From assembly GCA_016125275.1 (NCBI GenBank), contig WGMB01000015.1:186001-250000 (forward strand): a stretch of 64,000 bases of DNA, written 5' to 3'. A program made the position numbers and the translations under genes. The notes below the pieces were generated by a model. That model was not told the DNA's origin. It did not search any database and was given only the letters and a program-made list of their open reading frames with translations. The stretch's first letter is position 1. Every line of letters starts with the position of its first letter. This DNA is from Acidobacteriota bacterium (lineage in GTDB: Bacteria; Acidobacteriota; Terriglobia; Bryobacterales; UBA6623). Below, in pieces: positions 18,740 to 25,995 of this stretch.

Positions 18740-20341
18740 ATGCGCTGTCTTCCGGTCTCGATCGCTCTCCTATTGGCGCCCGCGGCCCTCTCCGCCCAGT
18801 CTCCCGGCCACGTGGACCCCGAACCGGTGCTCCAGGCCGTCGCCCGCCAAATGGGGGTGGACAAACTCCGTTGCGTCTCGTTCTCCGGCGAGGGCTACGC
18901 CGGCAAGGTGGGCCAGAACATCACCCAAGACACCGACTGGCCTCACGGCGAGCCCCTCGCCGGCTACACCCGTACCATCGACTACCAGGCAGGCTCGTCG
19001 GTCGAGACCTTCACCCGCGCTCCCGGCCACAACCCACGCTCCTGGAAGTACGGAACCGGCTGGCTCGGCGGCACGCCCTTGCAGCGGCATCCGCGCCAGA
19101 CCTTCGCGGTCGTCGGAGCCCAGGGTTGGGCCATCGACGGCGAAGGCGGCGCGCCCGTCGCCGCCTCGGCCGCCGACGCCGAGATATGGCAGCTCGACAT
19201 CTGGCTCAACCCGCACGGCTTCGTCCGCGCGGCGCGTCTGCCGGGTGCGAACCCCACCGCAGTCTGGCGCTGGGAGATGCCCGAGAGCGGACGCGACGGC
19301 GCCACCACTGCGGGCATCGAGAAGTCCATCGTCGTCTCCATCACCGTGCTCGGCAAGTACCGCGTCAACGCCACCGTCAACCGCCAGAACCGCATCCAGC
19401 GAATCCAAACCTGGGTCCCCCACTCCGTGCTCGGAGACATGAACTACGAGCACGAGTACACCGACTGGCGCACGGTGGACGGCGTGGAGTTCCCTGCCGG
19501 CTGGCACCACCACGACGGCTGGGACGACGAACGGCAAGTTCCGCTGATCTCCGGCGGCCACAACGGCTTCGGCGGCAGCTTTCCGGACATCCGCGTCAAC
19601 CAGTGCGGAGCCCCGCCCGAAGTCCCCGCCGCCGCCCGGCAAGCGCCGGCCGCGCCGCCCGTCGTGAGCCGCCGTCTAGCTCCTGGCGTCTGGCTGCTCG
19701 GCGGCGGCTCGCACAACAGCGTCGCGGTCGAGTTCGACAAATACATCGCCGTCATCGAAGCCCCTCTCGACGAGCAGCGCTCGCTGGCGGTCATCGAAGA
19801 AACCGTCCGCCTCATCCCCGACAAGCCGATCCGCTTCATCGTCAACACCCACGCGCACTACGACCACCTGGGCGGGCTGCGTACCTACCTGCACATCGGA
19901 GCGACGGTCATCACGCAGCAGCGCAACCGGCTGTTCTACGAGACCGAGTTGCTCAACTACACCCCGCGCACGCTCGCGCCGGACCTGATGGCCCTCTATC
20001 CCCCCACGGAGATCTCCGAGGGCTACACCATGGAAGATGTCGACGAAAAGTACATCCTAGGGGGCCGCGACCGCCTGCTGGAGCTGCACTACGTCCAAGG
20101 CCTCGCCGACCACGTGGAAGGCATGCTGATGGCCTACCTGCCCAACGAGAAGATCCTGATCGAGGCCGACCTGTTCGACCCGGTCGACGGAGGAGGCCCG
20201 CCGCTCAGCCCGCCGTCCTTGCACCGCGCGCTGAAGACCAACGTCGAGCAGATCGGCCTGCAAGTGGAAACCATCGCGCCCATCCACGGCCCCGCCGTCC
20301 CCTGGAGCGCCTTCGAGCAAACCCTTTCCGCAGAACGCTGA
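18740..20341 (+). CDS. Exported MBL-fold metallo-hydrolase with N-terminal extension
   Basis: A 533-residue protein with a signal peptide (1-19, ending ALSAQ). Residues 20-300 form a beta-rich extension without recognised motif. Residues about 310-530 are a metallo-beta-lactamase fold with the metal motif HAHYDH (His371, His373, Asp375, His376) in a NTHAHYDHLGG context, and a later EADLFD aspartate and PIHGP histidine completing the dinuclear site. A strong GGAGG ribosome site sits just before the ATG at 18740. The family includes lactamases, lactonases and glyoxalases; the substrate here is unknown. It converges on the sulfatase gene with a GC-rich hairpin between the stops. Confidence 0.88.
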   Translation: MRCLPVSIALLLAPAALSAQSPGHVDPEPVLQAVARQMGVDKLRCVSFSGEGYAGKVGQNITQDTDWPHGEPLAGYTRTIDYQAGSSVETFTRAPGHNPRSWKYGTGWLGGTPLQRHPRQTFAVVGAQGWAIDGEGGAPVAASAADAEIWQLDIWLNPHGFVRAARLPGANPTAVWRWEMPESGRDGATTAGIEKSIVVSITVLGKYRVNATVNRQNRIQRIQTWVPHSVLGDMNYEHEYTDWRTVDGVEFPAGWHHHDGWDDERQVPLISGGHNGFGGSFPDIRVNQCGAPPEVPAAARQAPAAPPVVSRRLAPGVWLLGGGSHNSVAVEFDKYIAVIEAPLDEQRSLAVIEETVRLIPDKPIRFIVNTHAHYDHLGGLRTYLHIGATVITQQRNRLFYETELLNYTPRTLAPDLMALYPPTEISEGYTMEDVDEKYILGGRDRLLELHYVQGLADHVEGMLMAYLPNEKILIEADLFDPVDGGGPPLSPPSLHRALKTNVEQIGLQVETIAPIHGPAVPWSAFEQTLSAER

Positions 20342-20357
20342 GCGCCCGGCGGCCGAC

Positions 20358-20378
20358 CCGCCCGGTCAACCGGGGCGG
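20358..20378. terminator. GC-rich hairpin between convergent genes, possible bidirectional terminator
   Basis: CCGCCCGG (20358-20365) pairs with CCGGGGCGG (20370-20378) across a TCAA loop, with one bulged G. It fills the 38-base space between the stop codons of the MBL-fold gene (20341) and the sulfatase (20380). There is no T-run on either side, so factor-independent termination is uncertain. Confidence 0.4.
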
Positions 20379-20379
20379 C

Positions 20380-21930
20380 TCAGGCGGAGGCTTCCCGCAC
20401 CGCCGGCATGTTGTCCACGAAGCCGCACTTGGTCCGCCGCAGCTCCTTGATCGCCGCCGCCCGCAGCCGCCGCAACGTCTCCTGGTGCTCCTTCTTCACG
20501 GCCAGGTTGTCCAGCTCGTCGGGGTCGGCGGTCAGGTCGTACAGCTCCTCCAGGTCGTGGATGAGCGGGCGGACGTACTTCAGCCGCCCCTCGCGCAGCA
20601 TCACGTACCAGGGCACGTCCACGTGGTAGACGGTCTCGCCCCGCACGTACTTCTCCGGCTTGTCGCCCCGCGGAATCACGTTCGTCTCCGACCCGAAGCG
20701 GTGCTCGGTGGCGGCCAGCAGCATCGGGTGCGGCCAGTCCGCCTCAGGGTCCTGCAACAGCGGCGTCAGGTCCCGTCCGTGCATCTCCCACGGCGTCTCC
20801 AGGCCGAGGAAGCTGAAGATCGTCGGCGACAGGTCCACGCCGCCCGCCGGCGTCTTGCAGACGCGCCCTTCCGGGATGCGGCCCGGCATCGAGACGATCA
20901 GTGGCGAGCGGATGTTGGCGTCGTAGGCGGCGACCTTCGTGCCGCGAAAGCCGTGCTGACCGAACGCCAGGCCTTGGTCGGAGCTGAAGATCACCAGCGT
21001 GTTCTCGAGCTGGCCGGTCTCCTCCAGCGTGGCCATCAAGCGCCCGACGGCTTCGTCGAGCGCCAGAACGCCTTGGTGGTACTGCCGCACCCACTCGGTG
21101 AGCGTGCGCCCGCCGGCCATCGGGACGCCGTTGGGGCCCTTCTTCCAGTGGTTGACCTCTTGCGCCCAGTCGGGCTTGCCCGGGCGCGGCGGAAAGATGT
21201 CCGCGGGCGTGTCGAAGTCCACGCCCTGCAACGCGTCCTTGTGCCGCTCGGCGGGCGTATAGGGCCCATGCACCGCCCCGTAGCAGAGCCACAGGTACCA
21301 GGGCTTGTCCGCGTCCCGCCCGTCGCCGCGCAGGAACTCGTCGGCCCAGTCGGTGTACTGGTCGGTGGAGTAGCGCTTCAGGATCTCCGTCCGGCCGCCC
21401 TGGTAGGTAATCGGCTGATCGTAGTAATAGTTGGCGCTGGTCTCGGGGTACTTCGGGCGGTTCCAGACGATCTGGTAGTCCCAGTCGCGGCCGTAGCCGG
21501 TGTCGACGCCGGTGTGCCACTTGCCGATGTGGGCGGTGAAGTAGCCGTCGGCCCGCAGCGCCTTGGGCCAGAACGGACATTGCTCGGGGTCGTAAGTGCT
21601 GCCCGGATACGTCCCCTGGTCGCTCATCGACTCGATGCCGTACTGGTGATGGCCCGTGAGCAGCGTGGCGCGGGCGGGCATGCACCAGGCGCCGTTGTAG
21701 CAGGCCTCGAACCGCACGCCCCGCGCCGCCAGACGGTCGATGTTCGGCGTACGCACCCAGGGGTAGGACTCCGGGTAGCAGCCGACGGTGCGGTGCGACT
21801 GGTCGTCGGTGAGGATGAACAGGACGTTGGGGCGCTGCGGCGTGGCGGCGCCGCGGAGGCTCCGAGCCCCCAGCGCCGCCATCGCCAGCGTTCCCAGCAC
21901 GTCCCGCCGCGTGCGAGTCGTGGGCGTCAT
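20380..21930 (-). CDS. Sulfatase (type I, formylglycine-dependent), Tat-exported
   Basis: A 516-residue arylsulfatase-family enzyme. The N-terminus has TRRDVLGTLAMAALGA, a twin-arginine signal. The core shows NVLFILTDDQ with metal aspartates 42-43, and the modification motif C-M-P-A-R (Cys83, Pro85, Arg87) that is converted to formylglycine, then ATLLTG. HIGKWHTG and SSDQG segments complete the active site. The family removes sulfate esters from glycans or small aromatics in the periplasm. The ATG overlaps the stop of the upstream DUF1592 gene by four bases, so the two are translationally coupled. No sulfatase-modifying enzyme is present in the window. Confidence 0.93.
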   Translation of the reverse strand: MTPTTRTRRDVLGTLAMAALGARSLRGAATPQRPNVLFILTDDQSHRTVGCYPESYPWVRTPNIDRLAARGVRFEACYNGAWCMPARATLLTGHHQYGIESMSDQGTYPGSTYDPEQCPFWPKALRADGYFTAHIGKWHTGVDTGYGRDWDYQIVWNRPKYPETSANYYYDQPITYQGGRTEILKRYSTDQYTDWADEFLRGDGRDADKPWYLWLCYGAVHGPYTPAERHKDALQGVDFDTPADIFPPRPGKPDWAQEVNHWKKGPNGVPMAGGRTLTEWVRQYHQGVLALDEAVGRLMATLEETGQLENTLVIFSSDQGLAFGQHGFRGTKVAAYDANIRSPLIVSMPGRIPEGRVCKTPAGGVDLSPTIFSFLGLETPWEMHGRDLTPLLQDPEADWPHPMLLAATEHRFGSETNVIPRGDKPEKYVRGETVYHVDVPWYVMLREGRLKYVRPLIHDLEELYDLTADPDELDNLAVKKEHQETLRRLRAAAIKELRRTKCGFVDNMPAVREASA

Positions 21931-24524
21931 CGGGTGCGGAAGGTCTCGCTCTGGATCAGCGCCAGCACCAAGTCCCGCGCGCCGTTGCCCTGCTCATGGT
22001 TGGCGGCCACGATGGACTCGATCTCCTTCCGCTCCGCGTAGTTCGGCGCCCGGCCGGTGGCGTAGGTCATCAGCTTGCCCCCGAAGCACTCGGAGAACCG
22101 GTCGATGTTGCCCACCACCCAGCGCTTGAGGTCCGTCACGTCCTGGACCTTCGTGCCGTCCGGCAAGACCGCGGCGGACTCGACCGGGACGTTGGCCTTG
22201 GGCCACTCCTCGCGCCAGCGTCCGACCGGATCGAAGTTTTCGAGCACGAAGCCGAATGGGTCGATCCGGTTGTGGCACACCGAGCAAGACGCTTCCTTGG
22301 TATGGGCCGCCAGCAGCTCGCGCGGCGTCTTGGCGCCGGCGACGTCCGGCGTCAGGGCCGGTACGTTCTTGGGCGGCGGAGGCGACGGCATGCCCAGGAT
22401 GCGATCCAGGACCCACACCCCGCGCAGCACCGGCTGGGTGTCCACGCCGTTCGCCGTGGCGATCATGATGGCCGACTGGCCCAGCAGCCCGCCGTAACGG
22501 CCGCCGCGCTCCATGGGGATCCGTTGCACCGCCCGCCCATCGGCGGTGTCCGAAGTCTCCACCTTCTGTCCGTAGACCTTTGCCGCGAAGTTCTTCGAGG
22601 TGAAGGTGAAGTCCGGGTCGATGAAGTCCGTCATCGGCCGATTCTCGTTCAGGATCTCGGTGACGAAGGCGTCTACTTCCTGACGGGCGATCGAAATATC
22701 CGTCTCGGAGAACTCGAACTTCGCGTCCGGCATGATCGACGAGAGCTTGCGCGTATCGAGCCATTGGCCGGTAAAGCTTTGGATCAGCGGCGCCTTCGGA
22801 GTCGTCGGCAGAAGGCGCTCCGCCTGCGCTCGCAGCTCCGCCGGGTCGGACAGCTTACCGGCGCGCGCCGCCGCCAGCAGCTCCTCGTCCGGCGGCCCCT
22901 TGGTCAGGAAGTACGAGAGTCGCGAAGCCAAGTCGTAATCATCCAACTTGCCCGGCTGCAGCCCACGATATAGGAACCGCGGCGAAATCAGGATGTTCCG
23001 CAGCAGCAGGTGAATACCCTCGTCGAGCGTATGCCCCTGCGCCCAATGCTCCTTCGCAATCGCCAGGTAGCCGTCGACCGTCGCGTCGTCCACGGGGCGC
23101 CGGAACGCCTTCGGCAGGAAGGTTTCCAGCATCCGCCGCGCATACTCTTCGCGCGGCAGGTCCTCGGGCTTCACGCCGGCGAGCGAGAGCCGCATCTCCT
23201 TGCGCTGGATGTCCTTCGGCCCGTCGACGATCTTCAACGGTCCCTCCACCTTCAGCGCGTGGAGTTGGAGCGCCGGGCCGTTGTCGTGGTACTCGTGGGC
23301 GAGCGTGTCCCCGAGGTTCTGCATACCGCCGACCGAGTCGATGATCTTCATCAACTCCTTCGTCCGCTCGGAATCGAGCGTCGCGTGCGACATGTCGAGC
23401 GACTCGTCTTCGATCAGCTCGTGGATGACCAAGTGCCCGTTGCGGCCGCGCAGGCGAGCCAGAGACTTCCGCGAGCCGTCTTCGTTGAAAAGGGCCGTCT
23501 GGTAGGCGGCCAAGTAGCGCGGGTTCTCCCGAAAACGCTTGGTATACAGCTCGACGAGCTTCTCGGGCGTGTGATCGAGCTCCGCATTCTCCCAGCGGAT
23601 CAAGGGAGTCTGGCCTTCATACAGGTCGGCCTCGAAGGTGAAGGTTTCCGGCGACTCGGAAGTCACCTCGATCGTCTTGAGCAGGCGGAAAGCCTGAATC
23701 TTGGAGCGATCGCTGGCCGTGATCTCGCGCGCGTAGACTTCCAGCAGCATCGGCTCTTTCGATTTCGGCCGGAACTGCGAAGCGGTGAGCGTGATCCGGT
23801 ACGTACCCGAATCCATGATCTCCACCCGGCTGGGCCAGGTGCAGCTCCGCATGATGTCGATGCTGCGCGAGACCAGCCGCATCACGCCGTCGTGCAGGGT
23901 GGAGGCCGAGAAGCTGATCACCATGTCTTCCGGCGGCGAGTCCCAACTACGCTGCTTGGCCTCGGCGCGGGGCGGCGGAAACAGGAAGTCCGCCACTTCC
24001 CAAGCCGTGTTGGCGTAGGCCTCCATCAGCGGCGGCGACAGAGCCAGCCCCTCGGCGACGTTATCGAAACCGTGCGACGTCATGTCCGGAGGAAAGCCCA
24101 TCGGCAGCTCGAACTGCGGATAGTCGAACAGGTCGCGGATCGTCGCCTCGTACTCGGCGGAGTTCAAGCGCCGAGGCAGGCTTCCGCCGAAAGGCGTGTT
24201 CTTCGCCAGCCCGTCGGAGAGAAACGACACGAGCTCTTGTCGCTCGGAATCCACGAGGGGGTCGAGCGGCGGAGGCGGCATGCGCTTCTGATCCACCGCG
24301 TTGCGCACGCGCTCCCACAGCGCGCGATTCTCCTCCGCGCTCCAATCGATCGAGCTGTGCTCGAGGTTTACGCCGGCTTGCTGCACCGCGGCGCTGTGGC
24401 ACATCAGGCAGCGCGTCTGGAGCGTTTTCGCTGGTCCGGAGAGAATGGTCGCGGACTCGTTGGCGCTAAGCGTCCCTGCAGCGAGCAGAAGAGCCGCCGC
24501 ACCGAGTGCTATCGATCTCTTCAT
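21927..24524 (-). CDS. DUF1587/DUF1592/DUF1588/DUF1585 cytochrome-like protein
   Basis: An 865-residue exported protein with signal peptide (1-21) and an N-terminal heme motif CLMCH (Cys39, Cys42, His43) with a MPPPP methionine as likely sixth ligand. The modules follow in family order: DUF1587 (PRRLNSAEYEATIRDLF), a carbohydrate-binding-like beta region (about 170-330), DUF1592 (FLYRGLQPGKLDDYDLASRLSYFL), DUF1588 (CSVCHNRIDPFGFVLENFDPVGRW, a second possible heme site) and DUF1585 at the end. It sits between the DUF1552 gene (3-base gap) and the sulfatase (4-base overlap). The DUF1552/DUF1592 pairing is conserved in Planctomycetes and Acidobacteria; the role is presumed redox chemistry on extracellular polymers. 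Confidence 0.92.
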   Translation of the reverse strand: MKRSIALGAAALLLAAGTLSANESATILSGPAKTLQTRCLMCHSAAVQQAGVNLEHSSIDWSAEENRALWERVRNAVDQKRMPPPPLDPLVDSERQELVSFLSDGLAKNTPFGGSLPRRLNSAEYEATIRDLFDYPQFELPMGFPPDMTSHGFDNVAEGLALSPPLMEAYANTAWEVADFLFPPPRAEAKQRSWDSPPEDMVISFSASTLHDGVMRLVSRSIDIMRSCTWPSRVEIMDSGTYRITLTASQFRPKSKEPMLLEVYAREITASDRSKIQAFRLLKTIEVTSESPETFTFEADLYEGQTPLIRWENAELDHTPEKLVELYTKRFRENPRYLAAYQTALFNEDGSRKSLARLRGRNGHLVIHELIEDESLDMSHATLDSERTKELMKIIDSVGGMQNLGDTLAHEYHDNGPALQLHALKVEGPLKIVDGPKDIQRKEMRLSLAGVKPEDLPREEYARRMLETFLPKAFRRPVDDATVDGYLAIAKEHWAQGHTLDEGIHLLLRNILISPRFLYRGLQPGKLDDYDLASRLSYFLTKGPPDEELLAAARAGKLSDPAELRAQAERLLPTTPKAPLIQSFTGQWLDTRKLSSIMPDAKFEFSETDISIARQEVDAFVTEILNENRPMTDFIDPDFTFTSKNFAAKVYGQKVETSDTADGRAVQRIPMERGGRYGGLLGQSAIMIATANGVDTQPVLRGVWVLDRILGMPSPPPPKNVPALTPDVAGAKTPRELLAAHTKEASCSVCHNRIDPFGFVLENFDPVGRWREEWPKANVPVESAAVLPDGTKVQDVTDLKRWVVGNIDRFSECFGGKLMTYATGRAPNYAERKEIESIVAANHEQGNGARDLVLALIQSETFRTR

Positions 24525-24527
24525 GGC

Positions 24528-25808
24528 TTAGCTGAAAAGCTGGTTCATGTTCCGCGACGCGTTCGAGAACGTCTCGGTCTCCATGCCGAGCCGCTGCATC
24601 AGCGTGATGTAGAGATCGCCGAGCAACGGCGCGTCGTTGGCCGAACGGTCGATCGCCAAGTGCCGGCCGTGCTGGAAGCCTCCGCCGGCGACCAGAGTGG
24701 GAAGATCCTGGTTGCTGTGGCGGCTGGCGTCGCCCATGCCGGTGCCGACGAGCACGATGGTGCTGTCGAGCAGCGGACGGTCCTGGGCGTCCTTCTTCTC
24801 GCGCAACTGCCGGAGGAAGCCGGACAGCCGCTGCATGTGGGCGCCCTCGAGCTTCACGAGGTCGCGCACCATGGCGGGGTCGTTGCCGTGGTGCGACAGC
24901 GCGTGATAGCCCGCCGAGAGAGGCGTTCCGTCAATCGTGAAGACCTGGCCGAGCCCGTAGAGGCCGAAGGTGATGACGCGGGTCGACTCGGTTTGAATCG
25001 CGAGAGCCATCAAGTCATACAAGACCTGTTCGGCTTCCATCAGCAGATTCGGGGTGATCGGGTCGGACTCCGGGAGCTTGTAGTTCGGTTGCGGAATCGG
25101 CTCGTTGATCGAAGAGATCTGCTGGTTCATCCGCCGCTCGACCGACCGGATCGACTCGAAGTAGTCGCCGAGCTTGTCACGGTCGGAGGCGGGCAGGTTG
25201 GCTTGGAGCCGCTTGGCGTCAGCCACCACGGAATCCAAGGCGCTCTTCCCGCTCGTCAGCACGTACTCCGCGCGGGCCCGGTCAGCCTGCGACATGAAGA
25301 GCTTCTTGTAGAGCACGCTGGGCCGCTCGATCTCCGGCATCGGCACGCCCTGCTTGGTGTAGCTCATCTGGCGGCCGTTGGTGTGCTCGCTGGCGCCGGC
25401 GATGAGGTGGATCGACGGGAAGCGCGACTTCTGTCCCAGCTCGTCGGCGATGATCTGATCCACCGAGTAGGAGCCCGGGACGTTGCCGGTGAGATAGTTG
25501 CACCAGGCCTCGTGGCCGTTGGGAGCGCGGTGGTCGAGCCCGGAAAAGACGGTAAAGTGCTCGCGGTGCTCCTCGAGCGGCTGCAACAGCGGCGGCATCT
25601 CATAACCGGCGCCGGTTTGCTTGGGATAGAACGCCGGCGCGTGCCAACCGAGGTAGGTGCCGACCGAGACGAACGTACGGACGCCGTTCTGCGGCGCCGC
25701 CGAGGCGGGCAGCGCCTCCAGCGCGGGCAAGGCCAGCGCAGTAGCGCCCGCTCGCAAGAAATGACGACGGTTGAGGCCGGACTGAAAGCAGGATTTGGGG
25801 CTCTTCAT
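24528..25808 (-). CDS. DUF1552 family protein, Tat-exported
   Basis: A 426-residue protein of the DUF1552 family, structurally related to DUF1501. The twin-arginine signal is LNRRHFLRAGATALALPALEALPASA. Family features include SGLDHRAPNGHEAWCNYLTG, SVDQIIAD, SHHGNDPAM and VGTGMGDASRHSNQDLPTLVAGGG, with conserved His residues that could bind metal. It is the first gene of a three-gene operon with the DUF1592 protein and a sulfatase. The start at 25808 is supported by the promoter and palindrome just upstream; no strong ribosome-binding site is visible in the short leader. Reaction unknown. Confidence 0.92.
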   Translation of the reverse strand: MKSPKSCFQSGLNRRHFLRAGATALALPALEALPASAAPQNGVRTFVSVGTYLGWHAPAFYPKQTGAGYEMPPLLQPLEEHREHFTVFSGLDHRAPNGHEAWCNYLTGNVPGSYSVDQIIADELGQKSRFPSIHLIAGASEHTNGRQMSYTKQGVPMPEIERPSVLYKKLFMSQADRARAEYVLTSGKSALDSVVADAKRLQANLPASDRDKLGDYFESIRSVERRMNQQISSINEPIPQPNYKLPESDPITPNLLMEAEQVLYDLMALAIQTESTRVITFGLYGLGQVFTIDGTPLSAGYHALSHHGNDPAMVRDLVKLEGAHMQRLSGFLRQLREKKDAQDRPLLDSTIVLVGTGMGDASRHSNQDLPTLVAGGGFQHGRHLAIDRSANDAPLLGDLYITLMQRLGMETETFSNASRNMNQLFS

Positions 25809-25816
25809 GGGGCTGA

Positions 25817-25830
25817 ACTGTTATAACAGT
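25817..25830. promoter_or_regulatory. Perfect 14-bp palindrome at the transcription start, likely operator
   Basis: ACTGTTATAACAGT reads the same on both strands without spacer or mismatch. It covers roughly +2 to +15 relative to the predicted start of the DUF1552 operon, an ideal place for a repressor that blocks promoter clearance. It is also 165 bases upstream of the divergent PQQ dehydrogenase, so the same factor could affect both. The binding protein is not known. Confidence 0.65.
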
Positions 25831-25838
25831 CGCTGCGT

Positions 25839-25867
25839 ATCGTAGCGGACCCGCCGCCCCGTGTCAA
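25839..25867 (-). promoter_or_regulatory. Near-consensus sigma-70 promoter of the DUF1552 operon
   Basis: On the minus strand TTGACA (25867-25862) is followed by exactly 17 bases and TACGAT (25844-25839). The predicted start site falls near 25832, leaving a leader of about 24 bases before the ATG at 25808. The -35 is a perfect match and the spacing optimal, which is rare in this GC-rich window. Confidence 0.75.
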
Positions 25868-25995
25868 TCGCCGATCGGCCTGGGAGACGGGCTCCAAACC
25901 GAGGTGCGTACCGTTGCTGACAGTTCGGCGGATCAGCCGGGCGCCGAGTCCGCTGTGGCGTTCCTTTCCGTGTTGCGCGACACTCATGGTTCGCT

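Noticed and set aside
18718-22041. 1107-codon plus-strand frame
   Set aside because: It runs through the MBL-fold gene in another frame and across the antisense of the sulfatase; composition is Arg/Pro/Ala-rich with no motif. High GC makes such long frames common here.
23010-25826. 938-codon plus-strand frame
   Set aside because: It is antisense to the DUF1592 and DUF1552 genes, which carry heme and Tat motifs; the plus frame has none.
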